Under the pieces are notes generated by a model. It was not told where the DNA came from, ran no database searches, and worked only from the letters and a program-made list of their open reading frames with translations. From contig JAAUSP010000170.1 in assembly GCA_012032575.1 (NCBI GenBank), positions 1-13,258 of the forward strand: 13,258 nucleotides of DNA. The letters are read 5' to 3'. This document shows, in pieces, positions 1 to 6,841 of the stretch. Made by a program: the position numbers and the translations under genes. Origin of the DNA: Anaerolineales bacterium. GTDB taxonomy: Bacteria > Chloroflexota > Anaerolineae > 4572-78 > J111. Each line of letters begins with the position of its first letter. Position 1 is the first letter of the stretch.

Positions 1-1118
1 CCCCCGGATTCGCGCTCCACCGCCGCCAGCAGTTCGGCGGCTTCGCGGGCGGCTTCCTGGGCCGCCACCGCCGTATCGCCCTGGGCGGCTCGCTCCAACG
101 CGCCGGTCCATTTGGCAATGAACTGGGCGATTTCCTCTTCCTCAAAATCCACCAGCGTCCCTTCGGCCAGGCCGGGATGGGTGGGCCGCACCTCCCGGTA
201 GCCGACAATCCGGCTGGTCAGGATAAATTTGTTGCCCCGCTGCTGCTGCACCCCGAAAAAGTCCAGCACCCGCTCGACCACCAGCCCGCGCTGGCCCTGC
301 TCTTTGACTTCGTCCAGCCCGTCCAGTAATAACAGCGCCCCGCCCTGCGCCAGGGCTTCGTCCAGCATCGGGCCGAGGGGCAGGTCCACCCCCCGCTCGC
401 GGTAATAGGTGGGGATGAAGCGGTCGAGGGGAATATCCTTCTCGGCCAAAGCATTGGCGTAAGCCGAGAGGGGGAGTAAAATCGGCAGGCGGTGGCCCAG
501 GCCTAGGGCCTCACCCTGGCCGGTGGCGAGTTGGAGGGCCAGGAATTTGAGAAAGGTCGTTTTGCCCGCGCCGGGGTCGCCCAGGATGATCAGGCCGGGC
601 TGCTGTTGCAATAATTCCAGCACCGGCTGCGGTTCACTGAGACGCTGGCCCATCGCCTCAGCCTCTTCCTCGCTGACGGCTCGCCCGGCCAGGCGCAGCT
701 TCCGGCTCCAGGTTTCGCCGTCCGGCAGCTCGATTCTGGCCTTGAGGGGCACGTACATCTCGACCAGCGGCAGGCGCAGCGGCACCCGGTCGGAGACGCC
801 CATGCCTTTGAAATCCAGAAAGCGGTAGCGATCCAACAGGTAGGTCAGGTAGCGCTCGGTCGCCTGCTGCAACTCCTCCCGCGAGAGACGCTGCGGCCGG
901 AACTGCTGCCAGAAGGTTTCGGCGACCACAATCACATTCTGGTCGCCGGTGACGCCGATGCCGAGGTCGCCGGTGACGCCGATACCCTTCTGGCCCACCG
1001 CTTGGGCCTTGTCGCCCTGAGCAATAGCCCCGGAGCCTTCTAGGCCAGCTATCGCAGAGAGACCATCCTTGTAAAGTTGACGGAGTTTCAACAGTAGTTT
1101 GTTGTTTTTCTGGCTCAT
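1..1118 (-). CDS. NACHT-family STAND NTPase, N-terminal part (cut by window edge)
   Basis: A continuous reading frame of 372 codons runs from the ATG at 1118 to the left edge, so the C-terminus is missing. Residues 1-60 are a short lead plus a Gly-rich repeat segment (GSGAIAQGDKAQAVG, then GIGVTGDL/GIGVTGDQ). A NACHT-type P-loop follows near residue 180 (LGDPGAGKTTFLKF) and a Walker B strand near residue 265 (ALLLLDGLDEV, with the DGLDE typical of NACHT), then a sensor-like KFILTSRIVGYRE. NACHT proteins are signal-transducing ATPases that oligomerise; many bacterial ones act in antiphage defence. The start overlaps the stop of the upstream gene (TAATG), implying translational coupling. The sensor and any C-terminal repeats lie outside the window, so the trigger cannot be read here. 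NTPase class is secure; the defence role is inferred. Confidence 0.88.
   Translation of the reverse strand, partial: MSQKNNKLLLKLRQLYKDGLSAIAGLEGSGAIAQGDKAQAVGQKGIGVTGDLGIGVTGDQNVIVVAETFWQQFRPQRLSREELQQATERYLTYLLDRYRFLDFKGMGVSDRVPLRLPLVEMYVPLKARIELPDGETWSRKLRLAGRAVSEEEAEAMGQRLSEPQPVLELLQQQPGLIILGDPGAGKTTFLKFLALQLATGQGEALGLGHRLPILLPLSAYANALAEKDIPLDRFIPTYYRERGVDLPLGPMLDEALAQGGALLLLDGLDEVKEQGQRGLVVERVLDFFGVQQQRGNKFILTSRIVGYREVRPTHPGLAEGTLVDFEEEEIAQFIAKWTGALERAAQGDTAVAAQEAAREAAELLAAVERESG
941..983 (-). repeat. 24-bp in-frame tandem repeat in the NACHT gene
   Basis: A 19-bp block (GGTCGCCGGTGACGCCGAT on the plus strand) occurs at 941-959 and again at 965-983, a 24-bp period that is a whole number of codons. 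It encodes GIGVTGDL followed by GIGVTGDQ on the minus strand. It lies in the Gly-rich segment before the NTPase domain, and such identical copies can expand or contract without breaking the frame. Confidence 0.85.
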
Positions 1119-2197
1119 TAGGCTTTGCTAGACTCAACTTTCGCTTTCTCGGCAATCTTTTTGATGACCATCGCCACGCCGGCAGCCGGATTGGTCAGGC
1201 AGGCTATCGTGACATCGCCGATGTCGGGAGCCATCCCTTTCAGCGTCTTCAGCCAGCGCTCAACTTTGGAGGGGTTGGCCTCTTCGCCTTTTTCGACTTC
1301 CTGCTCGATCTTCTGGACGGTGTCTTTGACTTCTGCCTTGTCCACATTCGGGTCGGCGGGCCGGGCCTCGATGCGGCTGTAAATGTCCTGGAACATCTGG
1401 GCCAGGTCTGCTCCGGTCAGGCCGGTGATTTTGTCGCGGCCTACTTTATCTCCCCCCACTTTATCGCCGCCCACATAGTCGCCGCCGATGCTGCCGGTGA
1501 TGATGCTCCCCCCCACGTTGCCGCCGACCATCACGCCTCTTGCCCCCACAGCTTGCGCTCCCGGTCCCTGAGCAATCGCCCCGGAGCCTTTCAGGGTGGC
1601 CTTGTAGGTAGTTCCGGCGCTGGGGGGGCGGGCTTTAGCGGCCTGGGTCAACAGCGCGTCCAGCCGCGCTGCCAGGCCGCGATCTGCTTCCAGAAGTTCG
1701 GTCAGGGCATCCTGGAACGGGATACTATAGCCGGCCGGGTTCTGCGGATACCGCTGAGCAATCCCCGGTTCTTTGGCCTGCACCTGGGCCATCGCCAGGT
1801 CTACAATGGCCTGCACAGCCGGCTCCAGTGCTTGATTTTGCGCCTGCATCGCCTGACCCAATAGATTGACCACATTGACCGTGATCTGCTGCACATCCCG
1901 CCCGGCAATGACGCTGTGCTGAATCGAGCCGCCAATATCGCCAATGTTGACGCTGCTGGCGGTTTCGTCGCCGGGGCGGGCTTGAATAGCAATCAGGAGA
2001 GGCTGGAGCGCTTCGCGCCATTCAGCGTCGGTGAGGTTGCCGCCAATGGCTTGTTCGGTCAGGGTGATAGCGTCCTGGTGGTCGGCGATCTGGTTGAGCA
2101 GTTCGAGGGGAGCGCTGCCGCCGTATTTGGCTTCGCGCTCGCGCAGGAGGGCGAGGTTTTGAGTGAGTTTGGTTAGAAAAGTTTGGTAATGGGTCAT
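1118..2197 (-). CDS. Gly-Asp repeat protein partnered with NACHT NTPase
   Basis: About 359 residues if it starts at the ATG at 2197. The frame stays open upstream to a TTG at 2263, but the conserved-looking sequence begins with MTHYQTFLTKLTQNLALLRE; no clear ribosome site precedes either start. Order of parts: a helical N-terminal region (LREREAKYGGSAPLELLNQI), a short repeat stretch (VNIGDIGGSIQHSVIAGRDV), a helical middle, a second Gly/Asp block (GSGAIAQGPGAQAVG, then GGDYVGGDKVGGDKVGRDKI), and a helical C-terminus with VERWLKTLKGMAPDIGDVTI. The five-residue GGDxV period suggests a beta-solenoid-like or other ordered stack. No enzyme motif is visible. The stop overlaps the NACHT start by one base and both proteins share the GSGAIAQG module, so they probably act together. 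The N-terminal domain may be an effector- or adaptor-association domain; that is inference. Confidence 0.75.
   Translation of the reverse strand: MTHYQTFLTKLTQNLALLREREAKYGGSAPLELLNQIADHQDAITLTEQAIGGNLTDAEWREALQPLLIAIQARPGDETASSVNIGDIGGSIQHSVIAGRDVQQITVNVVNLLGQAMQAQNQALEPAVQAIVDLAMAQVQAKEPGIAQRYPQNPAGYSIPFQDALTELLEADRGLAARLDALLTQAAKARPPSAGTTYKATLKGSGAIAQGPGAQAVGARGVMVGGNVGGSIITGSIGGDYVGGDKVGGDKVGRDKITGLTGADLAQMFQDIYSRIEARPADPNVDKAEVKDTVQKIEQEVEKGEEANPSKVERWLKTLKGMAPDIGDVTIACLTNPAAGVAMVIKKIAEKAKVESSKA
1434..1492 (-). repeat. GGDxV short-peptide repeat block
   Basis: The minus strand encodes consecutive five-residue units of the form GGDYV, GGDKV, GGDKV, GRDKI. The DNA copies differ at third positions, so the repetition is held at protein level rather than being a fresh DNA slippage product. 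Confidence 0.75.
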
Positions 2198-2303
2198 AGG
2201 AAACAAAAAAGCGCAGCTATTGACCAGGCCACGCCGTAGTAAAATCATGTTGCCATTATCCAAAACTGGCCGGGCTACCTTACCTGGTCGGAGTCATTAA
2301 TAA

Positions 2304-2333
2304 AGACCCCTATAGGTTTAGCAGCCGGGGTCT
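2304..2333. repeat. 7-bp inverted repeat upstream of the NACHT operon
   Basis: AGACCCC (2304-2310) and GGGGTCT (2327-2333) are perfect inverted repeats with a 16-nt loop. They lie in the presumed leader or promoter region of the minus-strand repeat-protein gene. There is no U-tract on either strand, so a terminator is unlikely; an operator or leader hairpin is possible. Confidence 0.35.
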
Positions 2334-2502
2334 CTTACATCTAGTCCATTTTATCATAACTCCTGGCTCACTACAATCCCCAAAACATACCGTGAGTTTG
2401 ACGTTACTGGTAGCCTAAAAATTGGGGGGTAAGAACAATACAAGAAACAGGCCGGTCAACCTATGACCGCAACATTAGGCTTTCAGCTCATCGTCGTGAT
2501 CC

Positions 2503-2518
2503 TTGTCCCGTGGGACAA
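2503..2518. promoter_or_regulatory. Palindrome TTGTCCC-GT-GGGACAA, possible operator
   Basis: Two perfect 7-bp arms (2503-2509 and 2512-2518) flank a central GT, the geometry of a homodimer binding site. It lies midway in the gap, about 220 bp before the antitoxin gene and 300 bp from the NACHT partner gene. The regulator is unknown and chance is not excluded. Confidence 0.3.
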
Positions 2519-2624
2519 TTGATATCCCTTTACGTTGCGGTTCCATCCCTAATTGATCCCTTATCCACCTCTGACCACAATTGGCAAACAGACCAGAATA
2601 CGTGGCTGCCGGTTTTCAAAAACC

Positions 2625-2653
2625 TTGGCCGTTTCTTTAACCTCACTTATGAT
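2625..2653 (+). promoter_or_regulatory. Sigma70-like promoter for the toxin-antitoxin operon
   Basis: TTGGCC (2625-2630) and TATGAT (2648-2653) are separated by exactly 17 bp and point toward the antitoxin gene. Transcription would begin near 2660, upstream of the TGTACA operators and leaving a leader of about 75 nt. This is a consensus match by eye only. Confidence 0.4.
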
Positions 2654-2693
2654 AACACCCTATCCCCCCTCTTTTGCTTTTGCCTCTTTGCGC

Positions 2694-2713
2694 TTGTACA
2701 ATTAGATTGTACA
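2694..2713. promoter_or_regulatory. Paired TGTACA operator of the Phd/YefM-type antitoxin
   Basis: The 20-bp stretch TTGTACAATTAGATTGTACA contains two TGTACA hexamers (2695-2700 and 2708-2713), the first within an 8-bp palindrome TTGTACAA. Their centres are 13 bp apart. The E. coli yefM-yoeB operator is known to use two palindromes with TGTACA cores at a similar spacing. The position just before the antitoxin ribosome site fits autorepression by antitoxin or antitoxin-toxin complex. Confidence 0.65.
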
Positions 2714-2735
2714 GCAATCTCAAAAGGGAGGCTAT

Positions 2736-2966
2736 ATGCTTAGTATTGGCATTAGCGAATTTAGAGCGAAGATGAATCTGATTCTGCAAAAGGTTCAGAA
2801 TGGTGAAATAGTGACCTTGACCTCACGCGGCGCGGAAGTGGCCCGCCTGGTGCCGCCTGAGTTCGCCCAGGCGGCGGCCCGGCAAGAGTTGGACCATCTC
2901 CGCCAGACGGCGGTGGTGGGCGATGTGCTTGCGCCGCTGGGCGAGCGTTGGGACGAGGCGGAATGA
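2736..2966 (+). CDS. Phd/YefM-family antitoxin
   Basis: A 76-residue protein with a strong ribosome site (GGGAGG at 2726-2731, four bases before the ATG). The N-terminal half matches the Phd/YefM DNA-binding fold: ISEFRAKMNLIL, then QNGEIVTLTSRGAEVARLVPP, with the characteristic basic/hydrophobic turn after the G-E-x-V strand. The acidic C-terminal tail (DHLRQTAVVGD to WDEAE) should wrap and neutralise the toxin. The stop overlaps the toxin ATG (ATGA), so the two are translationally coupled. Two TGTACA sites lie immediately upstream, consistent with autoregulation. Family assignment is firm; no close homologue can be named. Confidence 0.9.
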   Translation: MLSIGISEFRAKMNLILQKVQNGEIVTLTSRGAEVARLVPPEFAQAAARQELDHLRQTAVVGDVLAPLGERWDEAE

Positions 2967-3358
2967 TTGTCCTGGATACGCACGTGATCATTTGGGATGC
3001 GCTGGCCCCGGAGCGCTTATCTGAACCGGCGCGGGCGGCCATTGCCCAGGCCAATCAAGGCGACGGCCTCATCATTTGCGATATTTCGGTGTGGGAAATC
3101 GCTATGCTCCTGCAAAAAGGCCGGGTCCAGGTCCAGACCGACCCGCTGACCTTTATCAATCTGGTCTTGCAGGCCAACAAAGTACGAGTCCAGCCGATTA
3201 CCCCGCATATTGCTACCCTGGCGACCCAATTCCCGGCCCAGATCAACCAGGACCCGGCTGACCGCCTGATTGCCGCGACGGCCCTGGCCGAAAACGCTAC
3301 CCTGGTTACGGCAGATCGCAACTTGCAAGCCGCCAGCCTGATTCCGACGTTGTGGTGA
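2963..3358 (+). CDS. VapC-like PIN-domain toxin (ribonuclease)
   Basis: A 131-residue PIN-domain protein of type II toxin-antitoxin kind. The start is the ATG at 2963, overlapping the antitoxin stop; the frame extends five codons further but only inside the antitoxin. The acidic metal-binding residues appear in order: D5 in MIVLDTHVIIW, E45 in DISVWEIAML, D100 in DPADRLIAATA, and D118 in LVTADRNL. Family members are Mg/Mn-dependent endoribonucleases that cut tRNA or rRNA and stop growth. The length is typical for the VapC group. It is paired with a Phd/YefM rather than a VapB antitoxin, a mix that is common in this PIN subgroup. The RNA target cannot be read from sequence. Confidence 0.92.
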   Translation: MIVLDTHVIIWDALAPERLSEPARAAIAQANQGDGLIICDISVWEIAMLLQKGRVQVQTDPLTFINLVLQANKVRVQPITPHIATLATQFPAQINQDPADRLIAATALAENATLVTADRNLQAASLIPTLW

Positions 3359-3454
3359 TCTTTATTTTTGCCCCAAATATACTAACCGCATCATAAAATT
3401 TCCAGGCAGAGGTGGAATAGAACACGGATTCATACAGATATTTTTAACCATACT

Positions 3455-4681
3455 TCACGCCACCTCCGGCCATCTCGAATACGTCGCTTTGGCCTGGGTC
3501 ATCAACCGTGCCCGCAAAAAGTGGAATTGCTCGCCTTTGATTTTGTTCTTCAGCAGCACCCGGCTGACGGCGCTTTGGACGGCGGCTTCGATGTTGCTGC
3601 GGTGGGGTTTGGTCCAGTCTACTTCTAAATTCTCGCGGACGCTTTTGACCACCTGGCGGACCAGGTCGGCGATCCAGGCGTCGGTTTGGTGGAGCTCGAT
3701 GGCTTCGCCCAGGACGATGACATCGTAAAAGGCCATTTCTTCTTCGTTTAGGCCCAGGGCTTGCTGCCGCTCAGCTTCGGCCCGATCTTTGGCCCGAATC
3801 TGGCGCATCACGGCGATCACTTCCTGGGCGGTCACGGTCCGGTTGTTGTATTTTTGCAGCGCCTCTTCCAGCATTTCCCGATAGGAGCGATAGCGGACCA
3901 GGTTTTTGCGCTCCCGTAGCTCGATCTCGTCGCTGAGCAGGCGGGCCAGCAGCCGCACCTGCAAATCCTCTTTGCGGGCGTCGCCGTCGTGGCCGATCAA
4001 AAACTGCTCGTCCAGCACCGACACGTCCGGCTTGTCCAGCCCGGCCACGGCGTAAATGTCAATCGCCTCGCGGGCGGCGATGCTTTCGTCCAGCAGGTCG
4101 CGTACGGCCCGCTCCAACTGGCGGGTCTTGTGGCTGGTGGCGGCATCAATCTTGCGCAACTGCTGCCGGACAAGCTGGTAAAAGCCGACCTCTTCGGTGT
4201 GCTGCTGGGCGACGGCCAGGTGCTTGACCAGGCTAAAGGCTTTGGAAAGTTTGAACTCCTCGTTCAAAAAGTCGTCGCGATGCTGCGGGTCGCCCACCAG
4301 GGTGCCGTAGACGTAGCTGGTCAGGTCTTCCAGTTGAATATTGCTCAGGCTGCGCCAGGCGGCGTAAGCGTTGGCCGGAAATTCGGTTGCTTTCAGCCCC
4401 GGCATATTGGCCCGGGTGATCTCAAGCTGGCGCAGGAACAACGCGGCGGCCTCTTGTTCCAGGTCGCCGGTCAGGCTGCCCCGGCCGCCGCCCTGGGTAT
4501 ATTTGGCCGTGGCTTCTTTCAACTGCTCGTCAATGCCGATGTAATCCACAATCAAGCCGCCCGGCTTGTCGCGGAAAATGCGGTTGACCCGGGCGATGGC
4601 CTGCATCAGGTTGTGGCCCTTCATCAGCTTGTCCACGTACAGGGTGTTGACGCAGGGCGCGTCAAAGCCGGTCAGCCACAT
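3455..4681 (-). CDS. hsdR: HsdR fragment 3: helicase motifs V-VI and C-terminal domain
   Basis: The native frame resumes at about 4748; 4681 is only its first methionine. It carries motif V ([18 protein letters not shown]) and motif VI ([20 protein letters not shown]), followed by the helical C-terminal region that docks HsdR on the methyltransferase core. It ends with SRWPEVA at 3455, 96 bp from the convergent PIN toxin gene. Confidence 0.88.
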   Translation of the reverse strand: MWLTGFDAPCVNTLYVDKLMKGHNLMQAIARVNRIFRDKPGGLIVDYIGIDEQLKEATAKYTQGGGRGSLTGDLEQEAAALFLRQLEITRANMPGLKATEFPANAYAAWRSLSNIQLEDLTSYVYGTLVGDPQHRDDFLNEEFKLSKAFSLVKHLAVAQQHTEEVGFYQLVRQQLRKIDAATSHKTRQLERAVRDLLDESIAAREAIDIYAVAGLDKPDVSVLDEQFLIGHDGDARKEDLQVRLLARLLSDEIELRERKNLVRYRSYREMLEEALQKYNNRTVTAQEVIAVMRQIRAKDRAEAERQQALGLNEEEMAFYDVIVLGEAIELHQTDAWIADLVRQVVKSVRENLEVDWTKPHRSNIEAAVQSAVSRVLLKNKIKGEQFHFLRARLMTQAKATYSRWPEVA

Positions 4682-4701
4682 ATCGCAGACAATGACCAGC
4701 T

Positions 4702-5229
4702 TCAGCGGGTCGTCGGGGTCAATGAAATGGCTTTTGATGTCATCGCGGGCGCCTTGGTGGTCAGGTGGCCGGCCTGGCTCCAGGCAGTCGGGTCTTCGCC
4801 CAGGTTGCCGGTCATGACCACCTTAACCGGCGGGCAGTCGGGGTGTTGGGTCAGGGCCTCGTGCAGGCTGACGGCGTTGCGCCGGCTCATGCAGACGATC
4901 ATGGCCTTGCCCTTCCACGTTTCCTGGCGAGTGTTGAAATGGTCCAGCAGGTCCCGCGCCAGCACGTCCAGGCGCTCCTTGACCCCGGCTGCCTGCTCGA
5001 TGGCCGACCACCTGGCCTTGGCCAGCTCCAGGGTGGTGGCGTCAATCTCGCTCTCTTCGGCCAGGGCGTCTACCTTGTCGTCAAGCTGGCGCTCGGTCAG
5101 GTTCAGGGGGATGTGGCGGGCTTCGTAGTAAATCGGCACCACGGCTTGGTCTTCGCGGGCCTGGCGCATGTCGTAGGTGTGGATGTGCTCGCCAAAAAAT
5201 CTGGACGGTGTTGGCGTCTTCCTGGTCAA
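4702..5229 (-). CDS. hsdR: HsdR fragment 2: middle helicase segment in the shifted frame
   Basis: In the alternative frame the protein resumes at [19 protein letters not shown], just after the six-base homopolymer, and continues through the linker between the two RecA-like lobes and into lobe two ([20 protein letters not shown], then [14 protein letters not shown]). The first ten or so residues of the open frame and the last 15 are out-of-frame sequence. The piece has no plausible start of its own. Confidence 0.8.
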   Translation of the reverse strand: MTRKTPTPSRFFGEHIHTYDMRQAREDQAVVPIYYEARHIPLNLTERQLDDKVDALAEESEIDATTLELAKARWSAIEQAAGVKERLDVLARDLLDHFNTRQETWKGKAMIVCMSRRNAVSLHEALTQHPDCPPVKVVMTGNLGEDPTAWSQAGHLTTKAPAMTSKAISLTPTTR

Positions 5230-6571
5230 TCGGTGTGCCGGTGAAGCCCAGGTAAGCGGCGTTGGGCAGGGCCTGGCGCATGTTCAGGGCATAGCCCTGG
5301 CTGGTGTAGAAGCCGCCGCCCTCGCGCCGCTTCAGTTCGGTGCTGAAGCCGTACTGGGTGCGGTGGGCCTCGTCGGCCACCACCAGGATATTGTGCCGGC
5401 CTGACAGCAAGGGGTGCTGCTGCTCGCCCGTTCTCAGGGCGAACTTTTCGATGGTGGTGCAGATGACCTCGCCGCCCTCGGTCTGCAATTTCAGACGCAG
5501 GTCGTCCACGCTTTCGGCCTGGCTGACCGCGCCGAGCAGCGTCCTGGCCGCGACCAGACTGCCGTAAAGCTGGTCGTCCAGGTCGGTCCGGTCTACCTGG
5601 ACCACAATGGAGGGGTTCAGCCCCGGCCAGCGCCGCAAAATGCCGATCAGAAAGACAATCTCCAAACTCTTGCCCGACCCCTGGGTGTGCCAGACCACCC
5701 CGGCCCGCTTGTCGGCCCCCGGCTGCATGGCCCGCAGCGCCTGCTCGACGGCCAGGTTGACGGCAAAGAACTGGTGATATTTGGCGGCCTTTTTCTCGAT
5801 GTTCTTGTTGTCGCGCTGCTCGTGGACCATAAAGTTGCGCAGGTAGTTGAGCAGCCGGGCTTTGGGGAACAGCCCCTCGACCAGCATTTTCATACTGGCG
5901 GCGGTCGTGCCTTCTATCGTCCGCCCGTCAATAGATTTCCAGGCGGCGTACCACTCCAAGGGGGCGGTGTGGACGCCGTGCTGGGTCTCGTTGCCGTCCG
6001 AAACCACGCAGAAGCCGTTGAAATCGAACAACTGGCTGATGTCGTTGGTGTAATGGCCTATCTGGGTGTGCGCGTCGAGGATGCTTGGCTTGGGGTGCCA
6101 GGGGTTTTTCAGTTCAAACAGGACCAGGGGCAGCCCGTTGAGGTAGATGAGCAGATCGGGGATGCGATCATTGCCACCGGGGCCGTGAATTTTCAACTGG
6201 TTGACGACCAAAAAATCGTTCAGTTCGGGCCGTTCAAAATCGGCCAGGTAGAGATGCTCCGATTTTGGCTGGTCGTTTTCGGTGTAATTGAGGATCAGTC
6301 CGCTGCGCCACACCTCCTGAAAGGCCATATTGCGCCGCTCGGTGGTCAGTCCGGCCGGATGGCTGATCTGCTCGATGGCCTGCTCGATGGCCGGACCGGG
6401 CAGATGGCGGTAGCGCCGCTGCAAATAGTCCCGCAGCGGCCCGGCCAGCACCACCGCCTGAGTATTGGGCCGCTCGACCTCCCCGCCGTACTGGTAGCGA
6501 TAGCCCAACCCCTTGAGACGATCAATCGTGGTTTCTTCAAACTGGCTCTCGGTTCCGGTGTTGATTGACAT
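5081..6571 (-). CDS. hsdR: HsdR fragment 1: nuclease domain and helicase motifs I-III
   Basis: The first piece reads correctly to about residue 459, then 38 out-of-frame codons to a stop at 5081. It carries the PD-(D/E)xK nuclease core near residues 140-155 (RIPDLLIYLNG followed by PLVLFELKNP), the ATP-binding motif I near 296-300 (WHTQGSGKSLE), DEAH box motif II near 396-399 (VVADEAHRTQYGF) and motif III FTGTP near 443. All catalytic residues expected in this half are present, which argues against long-standing decay. Confidence 0.9.
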   Translation of the reverse strand: MSINTGTESQFEETTIDRLKGLGYRYQYGGEVERPNTQAVVLAGPLRDYLQRRYRHLPGPAIEQAIEQISHPAGLTTERRNMAFQEVWRSGLILNYTENDQPKSEHLYLADFERPELNDFLVVNQLKIHGPGGNDRIPDLLIYLNGLPLVLFELKNPWHPKPSILDAHTQIGHYTNDISQLFDFNGFCVVSDGNETQHGVHTAPLEWYAAWKSIDGRTIEGTTAASMKMLVEGLFPKARLLNYLRNFMVHEQRDNKNIEKKAAKYHQFFAVNLAVEQALRAMQPGADKRAGVVWHTQGSGKSLEIVFLIGILRRWPGLNPSIVVQVDRTDLDDQLYGSLVAARTLLGAVSQAESVDDLRLKLQTEGGEVICTTIEKFALRTGEQQHPLLSGRHNILVVADEAHRTQYGFSTELKRREGGGFYTSQGYALNMRQALPNAAYLGFTGTPIDQEDANTVQIFWRAHPHLRHAPGPRRPSRGADLLRSPPHPPEPDRAPA

Positions 6572-6661
6572 AAGCAGCGGATTCCTCCTTGCTTTTCGGT
6601 TCAACTTGGGGTATACTGGTAAGTAGCCCTGCCACAGATGAAAGTCGGCTCCATGCCGGGT

Positions 6662-6686
6662 GCTTAACCCGCCTGTCAGGTTAAGC
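6662..6686. repeat. 8-bp inverted repeat GCTTAACC/GGTTAAGC
   Basis: GCTTAACC (6662-6669) and GGTTAAGC (6679-6686) form a perfect 8-bp stem around a 9-nt loop, in the gap upstream of hsdR. The same GCTTAACC octamer recurs at 6817-6824, in the loop and stem base of the hairpin ending the candidate small RNA. No T-tract follows on either strand. Confidence 0.5.
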
Positions 6687-6723
6687 CTAGTTTGTGTGAG
6701 GGTTGTAGTTTACATAATCCAAA

Positions 6724-6738
6724 TCAACCGTAGGTTGA
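6724..6738. promoter_or_regulatory. Inverted repeat overlapping the small-RNA promoter -35 box
   Basis: TCAACC (6724-6729) and GGTTGA (6733-6738) flank a 3-bp centre. The right arm covers most of the TTGACT -35 hexamer (6735-6740), the position expected for a repressor site. Confidence 0.3.
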
Positions 6739-6763
6739 CTTACCTCTCAATATCGGTTACAAT
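6735..6763 (+). promoter_or_regulatory. Near-consensus sigma70 promoter driving the candidate small RNA
   Basis: TTGACT (6735-6740) and TACAAT (6758-6763) are spaced by exactly 17 bp. Each differs from consensus at one position. Transcription should begin around 6768-6770 and run rightward, opposite to the flanking hsdR and DUF3800 genes, which excludes it as their promoter. Confidence 0.6.
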
Positions 6764-6767
6764 ATAA

Positions 6768-6841
6768 GTGAATCTGAAACTGCGGCTTATCCGCAGGAGT
6801 AGGATTCACCCGGGGGGCTTAACCGCCCCCCTCCCCCTTTT
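6768..6841 (+). ncRNA. Candidate DUF3800-associated structured small RNA
   Basis: About 74 nt starting where the 6735-6763 promoter predicts. GTGAATC (6768-6774) pairs with GATTCAC (6803-6809). Nested inside, separated by an internal loop of 5 and 6 nt, CTGCGG (6780-6785) pairs with CCGCAG (6791-6796) around a CTTAT loop. A second hairpin, GGGGGGC (6812-6818) with GCCCCCC (6825-6831), is followed by TCCCCCTTTT and looks like a terminator. The RNA would end at the DUF3800 stop codon (6840-6842), tail to tail. Structured RNAs consistently located beside DUF3800 genes are known from comparative genomics (the DUF3800 RNA motifs in Rfam); I cannot say whether this matches one of them. No comparative data are available here. 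Confidence 0.5.
6812..6841 (+). terminator. GC-rich hairpin with short T-tract
   Basis: A 7-bp stem, GGGGGGC/GCCCCCC, with a TTAACC loop, then TCCCCC and TTTT. The T-tract is short and offset, so termination efficiency is uncertain. On the minus strand it lies directly after the DUF3800 stop and could also protect that mRNA's 3' end. Confidence 0.5.

Larger units (their letters stand above)
2198..2735. other. 538-bp intergenic region between NACHT operon and toxin-antitoxin pair
   Basis: No convincing gene is present. A 77-codon open frame starting at 2510 has no ribosome site, an unremarkable sequence and overlaps the antitoxin start. The gap separates divergent units and must hold promoters for both. 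Visible elements are the inverted repeat at 2304-2333, a 16-bp palindrome at 2503-2518, a sigma70-like promoter at 2625-2653 and paired TGTACA motifs at 2695-2713. I could not identify a good promoter for the minus-strand operon. Confidence 0.6.
3455..6571 (-). pseudogene. hsdR: Type I restriction enzyme R subunit, interrupted by two one-base frameshifts
   Basis: Together the three reading-frame pieces make an HsdR of about 1,038 residues, the normal family size. HsdR is the ATP-dependent DNA translocase and nuclease of type I restriction complexes. The first break is at 5194-5199, where six A's (plus strand) replace an expected five, moving reading from ...NTVQIF to ...GEHIHTYD. The second is near 4748-4752, where one base is missing between ...GHLTTKA and [14 protein letters not shown], restoring the original frame. 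About 445 bp between them are out of frame. The start is taken as the ATG at 6571; an AGGAGG lies 12 bases upstream, and the frame extends to 6604. No hsdM is in the window. Either a true pseudogene or an intact gene with assembly errors. Confidence 0.9.

Noticed and set aside
658..1155. A 165-codon minus-strand frame beside the NACHT start
   Set aside because: It is a +1 shadow of the NACHT gene; the true frame carries the P-loop and the TAATG overlap.
1434..1492. CRISPR-like short repeats
   Set aside because: The units are 15 bp, contiguous, in frame and vary at third codon positions; there are no spacers.
2510..2743. Small plus-strand frame in the gap before the antitoxin
   Set aside because: No ribosome site, no recognisable sequence, begins inside a palindrome and overlaps the antitoxin promoter, operator and start.
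3989..5128. A 379-codon plus-strand open frame
   Set aside because: It is exactly antisense to hsdR, whose helicase motifs are unmistakable; the translated sequence is low-complexity in the way of a GC-rich shadow frame.
5414..6568. A 384-codon plus-strand open frame
   Set aside because: Antisense to the nuclease and ATPase part of hsdR, with no recognisable motif or ribosome site.
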